Shown piece after piece: positions 10,401 to 19,141 of a stretch of DNA of 64,000 bases (positions are counted from its first letter, which is position 1; each line of letters begins with the position of its first letter). A program made the position numbers and the translations under genes. Origin of the DNA: Microvirga flavescens (lineage in GTDB: Bacteria; Pseudomonadota; Alphaproteobacteria; Rhizobiales; Beijerinckiaceae); the NCBI RefSeq assembly GCF_003290125.1, contig NZ_QMKH01000004.1, forward strand, positions 62,001 to 126,000, in the 5' to 3' direction. A model generated the notes under the pieces. It saw nothing but the letters and a program-made list of their open reading frames with translations. It was not told the origin of the DNA and did not search any database.

Positions 10401-10711
10401 CGGCATACAGCTGAGAGCCGCTCGACGCCGTAGCGCCAATAATCGAGGCCGCCGAGGCAACGCACGAGGACGAACCGCGCCTGCGCAGCGGTTCGCTCAA
10501 TATACAGATCGACCGAAAGAGGATGGCGAAGCCGCCTCAGCGAAGCGAGCCGCAAAGGGGCTGCGCCGCAAACACGTCCATGCGCAGCCGCCAGGGCACT
10601 GAGGTCGCTGTCCGCGAAGGACAGGGCCACGATGTCTCCAGGAGGTTGCTGGAGATCGACAGCCTCCAGCCCTTCTTCGAGGGAAACAGTCGTGACCGGG
10701 AGGAGGTGCAT
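7403..10711 (-). CDS. cobN: Cobaltochelatase large subunit CobN
   Basis: CobN is the large subunit of the ATP-dependent CobNST chelatase that inserts cobalt into hydrogenobyrinic acid a,c-diamide. The 1102-residue protein carries the CobN/BchH family core, including HGSTEWLPGKAVALSPECW and the later FRDTFPDQMALLDQA. It is shorter than the roughly 1275-residue P. denitrificans protein but seems complete at both ends. cobS and cobT are not in this window, which is usual because they tend to be encoded elsewhere. The gene starts 2 bp after cobW and couples to cobG by ATGA. Confidence 0.95.
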   Translation of the reverse strand: MHLLPVTTVSLEEGLEAVDLQQPPGDIVALSFADSDLSALAAAHGRVCGAAPLRLASLRRLRHPLSVDLYIERTAAQARFVLVRCLGGLDYWRYGVERLSAVCRERNIKLAILPGDDRPDPRLSAYATVPAEVCHLLEAYFRAGGIENMERLIARIIGEIDGVAFPIQPPRPLPAAFAWTSDGIFEEPEAIITQASLNRPLAYFIAYRSAVLAGDTNAVESSVSALLERGIDTVVLAVSSLKDPDAAAILRRAIQARRPDVIVTTTAFSSRDHVGFVLDEADCPILQAIPVGSTRDAWDASPRGLSAADLAMQIALPEFDGRIITGPISFKTEEPEDPHLAFARRIQAPDEAGIAAVADTAAAWVRLRRTARAERRLALVLSDYPARGGRAGFAVGLDTPASSCSILDALHEAGYDSKRDFEPGDLMPGLTAGEASFAIPLSDYRVWLDSLPEERRIAIHARWSHPEDDPHVSDGAFRFRVRRVGKVLIALQPDRGHGRDRKGGYHDPDLPPSHGYLAFYWGLRTLESIDALIHLGTHGSTEWLPGKAVALSPECWPRLAIGTLPVIYPFIVDDPGEAAPAKRRIGAVTIGHLTPPVATAGLDGEAFALRELVEEFSSAQVLDPKRADLVAREILERAQTNGLAAVCGVTAGIAMDEALTRLDAHLCDLGEVAIRDGLHVFGCADESFEECAAGERSGLLAALDGRFVVPGPSGSPSRGRLDVLPTGRNLATLDPRAIPTRAATKLGTLAASEVVRRHLQEEGDWPRRIVMDLWASPTLRSGGEDIAHALALMGVRPVWDHASTRVTGFEIIPQPLLDRPRADVTVRVSGAFRDTFPDQMALLDQAARAVAALEEDDAWNELAAARRRGEALSRVFGSVPGVYGAGVTNRALDGDDWAEQDDLGTTYLEGTSHAFGPGGEARLDTSFPRRVARADAFVHVTDVAERDILDGDSVADSAGGFAAAARVLGASPTLYSLDTSRPEAPKARTLHEDIDRLVRGRLTNPRWIAGQLRHGWRGAAEIAQGIDALFAFAATTDSVPTSLFDLVFTAIRANAPMWEQIAVANPPAAQAIHERLAEARRRRLWQSRINSVAALFDGKERP

Positions 10712-10712
10712 G

Positions 10713-11750
10713 TTATCCGTTGTTCAGGGCTGCTTCGACGGCTTTGCGGTCGAAGCCCTTCAAGCCGATGATCACAAGGCGCCCATCCCTGGGTTCTCCG
10801 GCCTTCCAGGGGCGATCGAAATTGTGGGTGACGCGTCGTCCAACGCCTTGGACGACGAGACGCATCGGTTTTCCGTCAACGGGCGCAAAACCCTTGATCC
10901 GTAGGACGCCGTCCGCTTCACCTGCGAGCGCCACCCGACGCACAAGCTCCTCCGGAATGCTGATGGAGGAAATCGGGATGGCGATGCTCTCGAAATCGTC
11001 GTGGTCGTGATCGTCCGCCGTCTCATGGTGAGAGGGGCGGGATGCCAGATCGCTTTCTGCGGCTGCTTCGACGCCCAGGATGATAGCCGGATCGACCTTG
11101 CCGTGATCCGTCTCGATGATTTTGACGGCTCGAGGCAGGTGACTGCCGATTTCGGCATGAACGCGTGTCCTATCCTGTGCGTTCATAGCGTCGATCTTGT
11201 TCACGAGGATGAGGTCGGCGCACAGGAGTTGATCCTCGAAGACCTCTTCGAGCGGATTGTCGTGATCTACGGCCGCGTCGGCGGCACGCTGATTGGCGAG
11301 TTCTTCCGGATCGTCGGCGAAGACACCAGCGGCTACCGCAGGTCCATCGACCACGGTGATGACGCCGTCCACCGTTACGCGGGATCGGATGGCCGGCCAG
11401 TTGAACGCATTGACGAGTGGCTTCGGCAGGGCGAGACCCGAGGTCTCGATCAGGATATGTTCTGGCGGATTGGGCCGGTCGAGCAGCTTGTTCAAAGCGG
11501 GAACGAAATCATCCGCCACGGTGCAGCAAAGGCATCCGTTCGGCAGTTCGACGATGTCCTCCTGAGTACACCCTTCGATGCCGCATCCTTCGATGAAGGA
11601 CCCGTCGAAACCTAGATCGCCGAACTCGTTCACGAGGACAGCAAGACGGCGCCCGCCGGCGTTCTCGAGAAGGTGGCGCACCAGGGTGGTCTTCCCCGAT
11701 CCGAGGAAGCCGGTGATCACCGTGCAAGGAATCTTCGATGTGTCGCTCAT
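10713..11750 (-). CDS. cobW: CobW-type GTPase / metallochaperone
   Basis: A G3E-family GTPase. The P-loop GFLGSGKT is at residues 14-21 and the metal-binding CLCC motif at 73-76. NKID, the guanine-specificity motif, follows, with a His/Asp-rich stretch at about 241-252. The C-terminal CobW_C domain contains IKGFAPVDGKPMRLVVQG. In cobalamin clusters CobW is thought to deliver cobalt to the chelatase, and its position directly before cobN supports that. The 345 residues are normal. Confidence 0.93.
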   Translation of the reverse strand: MSDTSKIPCTVITGFLGSGKTTLVRHLLENAGGRRLAVLVNEFGDLGFDGSFIEGCGIEGCTQEDIVELPNGCLCCTVADDFVPALNKLLDRPNPPEHILIETSGLALPKPLVNAFNWPAIRSRVTVDGVITVVDGPAVAAGVFADDPEELANQRAADAAVDHDNPLEEVFEDQLLCADLILVNKIDAMNAQDRTRVHAEIGSHLPRAVKIIETDHGKVDPAIILGVEAAAESDLASRPSHHETADDHDHDDFESIAIPISSISIPEELVRRVALAGEADGVLRIKGFAPVDGKPMRLVVQGVGRRVTHNFDRPWKAGEPRDGRLVIIGLKGFDRKAVEAALNNG

Positions 11751-11783
11751 GAGATGCAGACCTTGTGTTGAGCCTTGAGTTTT

Positions 11784-12164
11784 TCAGGTGAGGGGAGGAA
11801 TGCGTGCGACGACGCCCTTGCGGAAGGCCTCCGGCCGCTCGCGCCAGGGCACGAGCCCATCCGGTGTTGCTGCGTAACGCCGCAATCCTTCAAGGATCGT
11901 CTCGACCGATGTCTGAGGATCGAGGTCGCCGTAGATATAGGTCCAACGTTTGGGTGAGGAGATGGCGACCGTGCAGGGCCGCTTGCAGACCGAAAGGCAC
12001 TCGACGGCCTCAAGGCGGATCGGTGGCGCGTCGTGCCGTGAGAGGGCCTCCAAAAGAGCCCGGTGAAGGCGCGCACCGGGTCTAAGCTCCCTTTCTTCGG
12101 GGCCTCCTGCCTGGCGGCAGGTGACACAGACATGCAGGCAGATCTCCTGAGACAGCGCGCTCAT
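11784..12164 (-). CDS. DUF1636 family metal-binding protein
   Basis: A 126-residue small protein with two cysteine groups: Cys9, 13 and 16 near the N-terminus and Cys56, 60 and 64 in ECLSVCKRPC. The spacing resembles a thioredoxin-like 2Fe-2S ferredoxin fold. DUF1636 proteins commonly lie next to cobW/cobN behind cobalamin riboswitches. It is the first gene after the leftward riboswitch and so probably serves cobalt handling or chelation; no biochemical function is known to me. Confidence 0.85.
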   Translation of the reverse strand: MSALSQEICLHVCVTCRQAGGPEERELRPGARLHRALLEALSRHDAPPIRLEAVECLSVCKRPCTVAISSPKRWTYIYGDLDPQTSVETILEGLRRYAATPDGLVPWRERPEAFRKGVVARIPPLT

Positions 12165-12364
12165 GATGTGCGACCACGGAGCGGAGAGACGCCGAAGACA
12201 GGTAAGTCGCGAGAGACAGGCGAGTAAGCCTTGGGACGCATCATCTTTCCCTCAAGCGTTGAGAGCAGATCGAGCTTCCACGGACCAAGCCGGACAACAC
12301 GTCGTCGTCCAGTTTATAGTCGCTGCCGGAACACCCCGTCCAACAGACACGACAGAAGCGGCGA

Positions 12365-12545
12365 TAACGGCAGGTCTCCTGGCTCGCGGGTTCAGGTGCC
12401 TTCGCCGCCGCCTTCCCGGGTTCTTCCCAGTGGCATTTGGAGCGAGGACTCAACCGCTTACAGTTGCGGGGGCAGCCGCGGTTTCTCACCGCATTCCCTT
12501 TTCACCCTGTCGCCAGGGCACCGTTAGCCCAATGATTACCCAGCC
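12365..12545 (-). promoter_or_regulatory. Cobalamin (AdoCbl) riboswitch, leftward
   Basis: Read on the minus strand, the region contains AAAGGGAATGCGGTG, then GCTGCCCCCGCAACTGTAAG, CACTGGG, CGGGAAGG and the B12 box AGCCAGGAGACCTGCC (complement of 12369-12384). These are the conserved blocks of the cobalamin aptamer in the right order. About 200 nt separate it from the DUF1636 start, room for an expression platform. It should repress DUF1636-cobW-cobN and the downstream cob genes when the cofactor is abundant. Just 5' of it is a small hairpin with CCGTTAG/CTAACGG arms. Confidence 0.95.
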
Positions 12546-12655
12546 TAACGGGATCTTTCAACCCCGGAGCGCAAGAGCATCTGTGCTAGCGCGATCTTGA
12601 AAATCACCTCGCATGCTGTTCAAGGTGCTGTGCATTCCAGAGTGAGCGGGGCGTG

Positions 12656-13264
12656 ATGATTCACGATGACGAAGAGGCGCGCCACCGCGCCAAAATGGCG
12701 AAGCGCAAGGCCGCCCAGGACAAGGAGGTCGCTTCGAAAACCATCGAAAAGGGCCTGCTCGTGGTCCACACGGGACCGGGCAAAGGCAAGTCGACCGCTG
12801 CCTTTGGCCTGATGTTGCGCGCGCTAGGCCGAGGCTTCCGGATTGGCGTCGTCCAGTTCATCAAGGGTTCCTGGGAAACCGGAGAGCGTCTTGCGGTGGA
12901 GCGCTTCGCCGATCTGATCGACTGGCATTCGATGGGCGAGGGGTTCACCTGGGAAACCCAGGACAGAGCAAGGGACGTTGCTGCGGCGGGGCGTGCCTGG
13001 GAGAAGGCCAAGGAGATGATGGCGCGCGACGACATCCGTCTCCTCGTCCTCGACGAGCTCAATATCGCATTGCGCTACGAGTACCTTCCGCTCGCCGATG
13101 TCGTAGCCACTCTCCAAAAGAGAAGATCGAATCTTCATGTCGTGGTCACCGGGCGCAACGCCAAGTCGGAGCTGATCGAGGCTGCCGATCTCGTGACCGA
13201 GATGAATCTGGTCAAGCACCATTTTGCGGCAGGCGTCAAAGCCCAGGAAGGCATCGAATTTTGA
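12656..13264 (+). CDS. cobO: Cob(I)yrinic acid a,c-diamide adenosyltransferase
   Basis: CobO (BtuR/CobA-type) transfers the 5'-deoxyadenosyl group from ATP to the Co(I) corrinoid. The P-loop [10 protein letters not shown] is at about residues 38-47, followed by the family motifs [12 protein letters not shown] and [16 protein letters not shown] immediately upstream (12653) could also initiate. The gene diverges from the riboswitch-led operon and overlaps cobQ by 4 bp. Confidence 0.95.
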   Translation: MIHDDEEARHRAKMAKRKAAQDKEVASKTIEKGLLVVHTGPGKGKSTAAFGLMLRALGRGFRIGVVQFIKGSWETGERLAVERFADLIDWHSMGEGFTWETQDRARDVAAAGRAWEKAKEMMARDDIRLLVLDELNIALRYEYLPLADVVATLQKRRSNLHVVVTGRNAKSELIEAADLVTEMNLVKHHFAAGVKAQEGIEF

Positions 13265-14724
13265 CGCACGCCCTTATGATTCAGGGGACCGGCTCGAATG
13301 TCGGCAAGTCTCTCCTCGTGGCGGGGCTTTGCCGTCTGTTCGCACGCCGGGGCATTCGGGTTCGTCCGTTCAAGCCACAGAACATGTCCAACAACGCTGC
13401 GGTCACCGAGGACGGCGGGGAGATCGGACGAGCACAGGCTCTCCAGGCCCGAGCGGCAGGTGTGCCGTTGAGCGTCCACATGAACCCGGTTCTGCTCAAA
13501 CCTCAAAGCGACATCGGCTCTCAGGTGATCGTCCAAGGCCGTATGGCAGGCACGGCGAAGGCGCGGGAATATCAATCCTGGAAGCCGCGCCTCATGGAAG
13601 CTGTGCTCGACAGCTTCGGGCGTCTCTCGAAGGAAGCCGATCTCGTTCTCGTCGAGGGCGCAGGTTCCGCCTCCGAAGTAAACCTTCGGGCCGGAGACAT
13701 CGCCAATATGGGCTTTGCCCGCGCTGCCGGGGTGCCGGTGGTGCTGGTGGGGGACATCGACCGCGGCGGCGTGATCGCCAGCCTCGTGGGGACCAGGGCG
13801 GTGCTGGACGAGGCTGACAATGCCATGATCCGTGGCTTCATCGTAAACCGTTTCCGTGGCGATCCTGTTCTGTTCGACGACGGGATGCGTTTCATTTCGG
13901 AGCGCACGGGGTGGCCAGCCCTCGGGCTCGTGCCGCACTTTCAGGATGCGGCGCGGCTCCCGGCAGAGGACGGGTTAGGTCTCAGGCGAAAGCTCAATCA
14001 TAAGGGCGGTATGCTGGTCGCGGTTCCGGTCACGCCACGCATCGCGAATTTCGACGATCTCGATCCCCTGCGCGAGGAGCCCGACGTCGAAGTCGCGTTG
14101 ATTGAGCCAGGAGATCCGATTCCGGCGGAGGCTTCACTCGTCCTTCTGCCCGGCTCCAAGACGACGATCGACGACCTGCTTTTCATCCGCGAGCAAGGAT
14201 GGGACATCGACATTAAGGCTCATCGGCGGCGGGGAGGGCGCGTTCTAGGCCTGTGCGGGGGCTATCAGATGCTGGGACAGAGGATCGACGATCCGCACGG
14301 CATTGAAGGGGAGGCAGGCCGTTCGATCGATGGACTGGGCCTGCTCGATGTTACGACGATCCTGACGGAGCGAAAGCGGCTCGAGGCCGTTTCAGGTATA
14401 ACCGTAACTGACGATGTTCCTTTGTCGGGCTATGAGATGCATATCGGCGAGACGTCAGGCCCGGGTGCCACAGGACGACCATTCGCGCGCCTGGAAAATG
14501 GCAGGCTCGACGGTGCAGTCTCCGCGGACGGTCAGGTAACCGGCACGTATGTCCACGGGCTCTTCGCGAATGATCGGCAACGGAGGCGATGGCTCGCCCT
14601 CCTGGGGGCTCAGGCGAGCGGCGTCTCCTACGATGCTCTTGTCGACGACATTCTCAACCGTCTGGCGGATCATCTCGAAACCCACATCGATTCCGAGCGG
14701 CTCTGGACTATGAGCGCGCGATGA
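13261..14724 (+). CDS. cobQ: Cobyric acid synthase (glutamine-hydrolysing)
   Basis: CobQ amidates four side chains of adenosylcobyrinic acid a,c-diamide using glutamine and ATP. The N-terminal dethiobiotin-synthetase-like domain has [10 protein letters not shown] at residues 8-17. The class I glutaminase domain has the nucleophile Cys332 in GLCGGYQML, and HGLF near the C-terminus supplies the histidine. The 487 residues are full length. The start is a TTG at 13261 that overlaps the cobO stop; an in-frame ATG at 13276 is the alternative, but it would cut the family's first strand. Confidence 0.95.
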   Translation: MTHALMIQGTGSNVGKSLLVAGLCRLFARRGIRVRPFKPQNMSNNAAVTEDGGEIGRAQALQARAAGVPLSVHMNPVLLKPQSDIGSQVIVQGRMAGTAKAREYQSWKPRLMEAVLDSFGRLSKEADLVLVEGAGSASEVNLRAGDIANMGFARAAGVPVVLVGDIDRGGVIASLVGTRAVLDEADNAMIRGFIVNRFRGDPVLFDDGMRFISERTGWPALGLVPHFQDAARLPAEDGLGLRRKLNHKGGMLVAVPVTPRIANFDDLDPLREEPDVEVALIEPGDPIPAEASLVLLPGSKTTIDDLLFIREQGWDIDIKAHRRRGGRVLGLCGGYQMLGQRIDDPHGIEGEAGRSIDGLGLLDVTTILTERKRLEAVSGITVTDDVPLSGYEMHIGETSGPGATGRPFARLENGRLDGAVSADGQVTGTYVHGLFANDRQRRRWLALLGAQASGVSYDALVDDILNRLADHLETHIDSERLWTMSAR

Positions 14725-15697
14725 CCCAGACCAAGAGAGCAAGCCCCGCCGCCAATGCGAGCAGCAGCCCGCAAGCGGTGCGGTAAACGGCAAGCGCTCG
14801 ATCGATGTCCGCCGCCGTTGCCTCGGCGCGCCCGTCGCCCATCCAATGATCCTCGACGCGGACATCGCCGTAGATGCGGGGCCCCGCCAGTCTGAGGCCG
14901 AGTGCTCCGGCCATCGCGGCTTCCGGCCAGCCGGCATTCGGCGAACGGTGCCGGGACGCATCGCGCCGGACGGCTCGGAGGGCGCCTCTCGCCGAAGTGC
15001 CTCGGCTCAGGGCCGCTGCGATGATGATGAGCAGGGCTGTCAGGCGCGAGGCAGGCAGGTTCACAAGATCGTCTAACCGGGCCGAGGCCCAGCCGAAGGC
15101 CTCGTGCCGGGGCGTGCGATGCCCGATCATGCTGTCGGCGGTGTTGACCGCCTTGTAGAGAACGCCTCCTGTCAGCCCACCTGCGCCGAGCCAGAAGGCG
15201 GGTGCCACAATCCCATCGGAAAAATTCTCTGCCAAGCTCTCGATAGCAGCGCGAGATATGCCTGCTTCACTCAGCGTTTCGGGGTTGCGTCCCACGATAA
15301 GAGAAACGGCCGCACGTCCTCCGGCGATGCCATCCGTGCGCAATCCCTTTGCGACTGCGGCCACATGGTCATGGAGGCTCCTTTGAGCCAAGAGGCTGCT
15401 TGCCAGAACTGCCGAAACGGCAATGCCAATAAATCCAAGCCCGTGGAGAAATAAGGACAACACTCCGCCCGCAAAGCCTGTGACGGCCAAGAGCAGCAGA
15501 AGAGCGGCTACTCCGGCTAAACGGTTCCATTCGGCTGGTCGCGTTTGGCTGTTTAAGTTGTTATCGAGAAACGTAATCAGCCGACCGATCCACGTGACGG
15601 GATGTCCAATCCGCGTATAAAGGCGGTCGGAGTAACCCAGGACGGCTTCCGTCATGAGAGCGAGAACCAGGATCGGCAGAAAGTCGGACCAGGGCAT
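14708..15697 (-). CDS. cobD: Adenosylcobinamide-phosphate synthase (CobD/CbiB), membrane protein
   Basis: CobD/CbiB attaches the aminopropanol(-phosphate) arm to cobyric acid. From [21 protein letters not shown] the protein has 329 residues, the usual size, with several hydrophobic segments. Family motifs include [27 protein letters not shown] and [31 protein letters not shown]. The gene is inverted relative to its neighbours: its 3' end overlaps cobQ by 17 bp and its start lies 11 bp from the cobC start. Upstream codons in the open frame belong to the cobC antisense and were excluded. Confidence 0.93.
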   Translation of the reverse strand: MPWSDFLPILVLALMTEAVLGYSDRLYTRIGHPVTWIGRLITFLDNNLNSQTRPAEWNRLAGVAALLLLLAVTGFAGGVLSLFLHGLGFIGIAVSAVLASSLLAQRSLHDHVAAVAKGLRTDGIAGGRAAVSLIVGRNPETLSEAGISRAAIESLAENFSDGIVAPAFWLGAGGLTGGVLYKAVNTADSMIGHRTPRHEAFGWASARLDDLVNLPASRLTALLIIIAAALSRGTSARGALRAVRRDASRHRSPNAGWPEAAMAGALGLRLAGPRIYGDVRVEDHWMGDGRAEATAADIDRALAVYRTACGLLLALAAGLALLVWVIARS

Positions 15698-15708
15698 GGA
15701 TGGATCGA

Positions 15709-16743
15709 ATGAGCGAGACGCAGATCTGGCATGGCGGCGATCTTGATGAGGCTCGGAAGCTGTTTCCGCGAGCGCCCGAGCCATGGATCGATCTGTCGAC
15801 CGGGATCAATCCCATACCCTATCCGATGCCTGCTCTGCTACCCTCCCTGTTCGAGCGGCTGCCTTCGCCCGAAGAACATCGGGATTTAGAGAAAGCCGCG
15901 GCTGAAGCCTATGGCGCACGGGATCCGGCAATGGTCGTGGCAGCACCCGGAACGCAGATCCTGATCGGCCTCTTGCCTCTGCTGCGGCCCCATTCTCATG
16001 TCGCCATCATCAGTCCGACGTATGCGGAACATGCGCTGACTTGGCGTCAGTCAGGGCATGAGGTCGTGGAAGTTGTTTCCGAGCAAATTCCTGACTCTGA
16101 CGTCATGGTTATCGTCAATCCCAACAATCCCGATGGCCGAATTCACTCGCGGCAAATGCTGGTCGAACTCGCTGCACGGCAGCATCGACGTGGGGGATGG
16201 CTCGTCGTGGATGAAGCCTTCGCCGATTTCGACTCCGGAGAAACGATCGTGCCATGTGTGCCGAAAGGCGCGATCGTCCTGCGCTCGTTCGGAAAGACCT
16301 ACGGGCTTGCTGGAATAAGACTAGGATTTGCCATCGCCGAGCCGGATATCTCCAATCTCTTACGGAAGGCTCTAGGCCCGTGGGCGGTCGCCGGTCCAGC
16401 CATTGCGGTGGGACGAAACGCGTTACGCGATAAATCTTGGCGCGATGCCGCCGGGAGGGCCAGGGCCGCGGATGCAAGCCGTCTCGGCGAACTTCTGCGA
16501 CAGGCCATCGGAGCCGATACCGTCGGTACGAGCCTCTATCGTCTGGCAGAGAGCCCGGCAGCGGGGAGCCTGTTCAGCCATCTTGGGAGGTTCGGAATCT
16601 GGACTCGGCGCTTCCGCGAGAACCCGAACCGCCTGCGGCTTGGACTACCGGGATCCGATCAGGCTTGGGCGCGGCTTGAACGAGCGATCGCGGAGTTTTC
16701 TTGTCAGGACCGCAAGCCTTTGCATGGAGCAGGTTCTCGATGA
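15709..16743 (+). CDS. cobC: CobC, PLP-dependent aminotransferase-fold (threonine-phosphate decarboxylase-like)
   Basis: CobC is the class I/II aminotransferase-fold protein of aerobic cobalamin clusters; its relative CobD of Salmonella decarboxylates threonine-phosphate to aminopropanol phosphate. Visible motifs are DLSTGINPIPYP, NPNNPDGR and LRSFGKTYGLAGIRLG, where Lys196 should bind PLP. An ATG nine bases earlier (15700) is also possible. The 344 residues match the family. It overlaps cobF by ATGA and starts next to the divergent cobD, both acting on the aminopropanol arm. Confidence 0.92.
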   Translation: MSETQIWHGGDLDEARKLFPRAPEPWIDLSTGINPIPYPMPALLPSLFERLPSPEEHRDLEKAAAEAYGARDPAMVVAAPGTQILIGLLPLLRPHSHVAIISPTYAEHALTWRQSGHEVVEVVSEQIPDSDVMVIVNPNNPDGRIHSRQMLVELAARQHRRGGWLVVDEAFADFDSGETIVPCVPKGAIVLRSFGKTYGLAGIRLGFAIAEPDISNLLRKALGPWAVAGPAIAVGRNALRDKSWRDAAGRARAADASRLGELLRQAIGADTVGTSLYRLAESPAAGSLFSHLGRFGIWTRRFRENPNRLRLGLPGSDQAWARLERAIAEFSCQDRKPLHGAGSR

Positions 16744-17501
16744 AAAAGATCTATGTGATCGGGCTCGGTTCGGGAAATCCCGACCATATGACCATTCAAG
16801 CGATCAAGGCTCTCAACAAGGTCGATGTCATCTTCCTCGTCGACAAGGGCGCTGCTGCCGGTGAGCTGATCGATGTCCGTGAGGAGATCTGCCGACGTTT
16901 CATTGAGAAACCCGGCTATCGTGTAGTCCGGGCCCAAAATCCGACCCGAGATGCGCGATCGGAGGACTACAAACGAGGTGTCGATGACTGGCATCGGGCA
17001 AGAGCGGACGTTTTCGCGAGCCTTATTCGCGACGAGCTCAAGTCCAGCGAATGCGGTGCGTTTCTCGTATGGGGAGACCCAGCCCTCTATGACAGCACGA
17101 TCCGGATCCTGCGACACGTCCAGGACCGCAAGGCCGTGACTTTCGATTATGAAGTCATTCCCGGAATCAGCAGTGTTCAGGCATTGGCGGCAGCCCATAA
17201 AATTCCTCTGAACGATATCGGAGAGGCTGTTCATATCACCACGGGCCGAAAGCTTGCCCGAGGCGATGCCGTGAACGCGGAAAGCGTCGTGGTTATGCTC
17301 GACGGCGAGAACAGCTTTCGATCCGCCGCAGCCAAAGATCTCGAGATCTACTGGGGAGCTTATCTCGGCATGCCGGACGAGACGATCATCTCCGGCCCCG
17401 TCGAGGAGGTTGCAGACCGGATCGAAGCAGTCCGCCAAACACTTCGCGAGAAGAAGGGCTGGATCATGGACATATACCTCTTGAAGCAGGCTGACGCATG
17501 A
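16740..17501 (+). CDS. cobF: Precorrin-6A synthase (deacetylating)
   Basis: CobF methylates C1 of precorrin-5 and releases the acetyl group to yield precorrin-6A. It starts MKKIYVIGLGSGNPDHMT with the SAM-binding loop at about 6-14, followed by FLVWGDPALYDSTIRIL, the GDP signature of tetrapyrrole methylases. The 253 residues match the family. The ATG at 16740 overlaps the cobC stop, so it was preferred over an upstream in-frame start. Separation of cobF from the other methyltransferase genes is common in rhizobial genomes. Confidence 0.94.
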   Translation: MKKIYVIGLGSGNPDHMTIQAIKALNKVDVIFLVDKGAAAGELIDVREEICRRFIEKPGYRVVRAQNPTRDARSEDYKRGVDDWHRARADVFASLIRDELKSSECGAFLVWGDPALYDSTIRILRHVQDRKAVTFDYEVIPGISSVQALAAAHKIPLNDIGEAVHITTGRKLARGDAVNAESVVVMLDGENSFRSAAAKDLEIYWGAYLGMPDETIISGPVEEVADRIEAVRQTLREKKGWIMDIYLLKQADA

Positions 17502-17531
17502 CACGGTCAGGGCTGAATCTCTCAAGTCAAA

Positions 17532-17810
17532 ATGGCGCTTGATGATTTGACATGGCGGCATGACATCGATGCCCTGGTGTTCACGCCGAGGGGGCATAAG
17601 GCTGGCTGTTTCATCCACCGCCTTGCATTCCGTTCTTTGAGCGGGGAGGGATCCCGGGAAAGCTGCGAAGTTTACTTCCGGGCGAACAAGGACGCCTTCG
17701 AACGGGCGGCCCGAGCCAAGATTCAAAAGGCTGGCGTCTCGGTTGAGCAGAACTTCCATCTCACAAGCCGGGATGTCCGGCGGGCTCTTGCGGAAACTGC
17801 CGACGGTTAG
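17532..17810 (+). CDS. Small hypothetical protein downstream of cobF
   Basis: A 92-residue reading frame starting 30 bp after cobF on the same strand. It is soluble-looking, with HKAGCFIHRLAFRSL in the middle and a charged C-terminal helix ending in TSRDVRRAL. It has weak overall likeness to small DUF1488-type proteins, but I cannot name it confidently. Its spacing and codon use suggest a real gene co-transcribed with cobC-cobF. The second cobalamin riboswitch starts about 55 bp after it. Confidence 0.6.
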   Translation: MALDDLTWRHDIDALVFTPRGHKAGCFIHRLAFRSLSGEGSRESCEVYFRANKDAFERAARAKIQKAGVSVEQNFHLTSRDVRRALAETADG

Positions 17811-17832
17811 CGGGGACTCCGTTTCTTTGCCT

Positions 17833-17860
17833 TTGCCGTTTGATGAAATAGGGTTATAGT
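17833..17860 (+). promoter_or_regulatory. Candidate sigma70 promoter for the cbt riboswitch transcript
   Basis: TTGCCG (17833-17838) and TATAGT (17855-17860) are separated by 16 bp, and a start about 7 nt later would fall at the first stem of the riboswitch. The position relative to the aptamer supports it; the hexamers are only moderate matches. Confidence 0.5.
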
Positions 17861-17865
17861 CAAGC

Positions 17866-18036
17866 TGCCGGTCCCCTTCGGGGGAATTTATGGGAATGCG
17901 GTGCGGGCGCTTTTAGCCCTATGCCGCGGCTGCCCCCGCAACTGTAGGCGGAGAGCGTTCCTCGCCGCGCCACTGGGAAATTCCCGGGAAGGCAAGAGGA
18001 AACGCGCTGATCCGTGAGCCAGGAGACCTGCCGGCA
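17866..18036 (+). promoter_or_regulatory. Cobalamin riboswitch upstream of cbtB
   Basis: The aptamer blocks appear in order: ATGGGAATGCGGTG, GCTGCCCCCGCAACTGTAGG, GCCACTGGG, CGGGAAGG and the B12 box AGCCAGGAGACCTGCC at 18017-18032. A P1-like pairing joins TGCCGG (17866-17871) with CCGGCA (18031-18036). It ends about 45 nt before the cbtB start, which suggests control at ribosome access or a short terminator. Control of cobalt import by cobalamin is typical for cbtAB. Confidence 0.95.
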
Positions 18037-18082
18037 CCGAAAACCTTCTCAAAGTCCTCGGGTGGAGGACAAAGGACAGCAC

Positions 18083-18268
18083 ATGAACGTTCAGCAGACT
18101 TCGCTCCCGATCCAGTCATCGGCTACATCGACTCCCCGCTTGGCCCAGATCGGCCTCGCAATCTTCCTTGGTCTCTTCGTTGTCGGAGTCTCCGGCTTCT
18201 CGCACATCGAAGCCATCCACAATGCAGCGCATGACGTGCGCCACTCGCTCGCCTTCCCCTGCCACTGA
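18083..18268 (+). CDS. cbtB: Cobalt transporter subunit CbtB
   Basis: A 61-residue protein with one transmembrane helix (about 23-42) and a histidine-bearing C-terminus, HIEAIHNAAHDVRHSLAFPCH-like, of which the final FPCH is characteristic of CbtB. CbtB works with CbtA in riboswitch-controlled cobalt uptake. The start was chosen at 18083 because upstream codons lie in the riboswitch. It is 11 bp before cbtA. Confidence 0.92.
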   Translation: MNVQQTSLPIQSSATSTPRLAQIGLAIFLGLFVVGVSGFSHIEAIHNAAHDVRHSLAFPCH

Positions 18269-18279
18269 GGGTTCGAACG

Positions 18280-18996
18280 ATGGCACTCTTTCGCAATATC
18301 GTCTTCATTGCTGCACTCGCGGGTCTTATTGCAGGTCTCACAATGACTGCCATGCAGTATGCCGGGACCGTTCCCCTGATCTTGAAGGCAGAGACCTTCG
18401 AAGGCGCTGCCGAGCCGGCTCATGAGCATGCGGCAACGCCAAACACTGCGGCTGCACCTCACGCGCACGACCACGACAAGGAAGAGGGGTGGGCACCAGC
18501 GGATGGCTTTGAGCGCTCCGCCTACACGGCTCTCGCCAATGTGGTGACCGCTATCGGTTTCGCGCTGCTGCTCGTCGCTGCATCGGAGTTGAGGGGCGGA
18601 ATGAGCGGCTGGCGCCAGGGTATTTTCTGGGGGTTGGCGGGCTTTGTCGTGTTTACGCTTGCACCCGGCCTCGGTCTTCCGTCGGAATTGCCCGCTATGC
18701 CCGCCGCCGAGCTGGGTCAACGTCAGATCTGGTGGGTCGGTACAGCTTTGGCGACGGGCATCGGGCTTGCGCTGCTTGTCTTCAAGCAATCCTTGCCTCT
18801 TGCCGTTCTGGCGCTCGCTCTCATCGTCGCACCGCACCTTGTGGGCGCGCCTCAACCGGAGAGTTTCGAGTCTCCGATTCCTGAAGCATTGGCGCATAAT
18901 TTCGTCGTCATGGCCTCAGTAACCAGCCTTGTCTTCTGGGTCGTTCTTGGCGGGGTCGCCGGCTTCGTCCGTTCGCGAGCGCAGCAAATGGCATAA
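18280..18996 (+). CDS. cbtA: Cobalt transporter subunit CbtA
   Basis: A 238-residue inner-membrane protein with about five hydrophobic segments and a His/Asp-rich loop (HEHAATP to HAHDHDKEE) after the first helix, likely a cobalt-binding site. The N-terminus MALFRNIVFIAALAGLIAG is typical of CbtA. It forms a two-gene unit with cbtB behind the cobalamin riboswitch and supplies cobalt to the pathway encoded upstream. A weak stem (ACGGG/CCCGT) followed by a pyrimidine run lies after the stop. Confidence 0.92.
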   Translation: MALFRNIVFIAALAGLIAGLTMTAMQYAGTVPLILKAETFEGAAEPAHEHAATPNTAAAPHAHDHDKEEGWAPADGFERSAYTALANVVTAIGFALLLVAASELRGGMSGWRQGIFWGLAGFVVFTLAPGLGLPSELPAMPAAELGQRQIWWVGTALATGIGLALLVFKQSLPLAVLALALIVAPHLVGAPQPESFESPIPEALAHNFVVMASVTSLVFWVVLGGVAGFVRSRAQQMA

Positions 18997-19141
18997 AGAG
19001 AGACGGGCTCATCCAAAGGACTCCCGTATTTCTCTAGACAGACAAGCTTCTATTTATAAGCGCAGCGCCCCTTGAGGGCGCTGTCGCCGTTTCAGGGGCC
19101 GATCGGCTTGTCGGAAATCTGTAGATTACCTTGTCTTGAAG

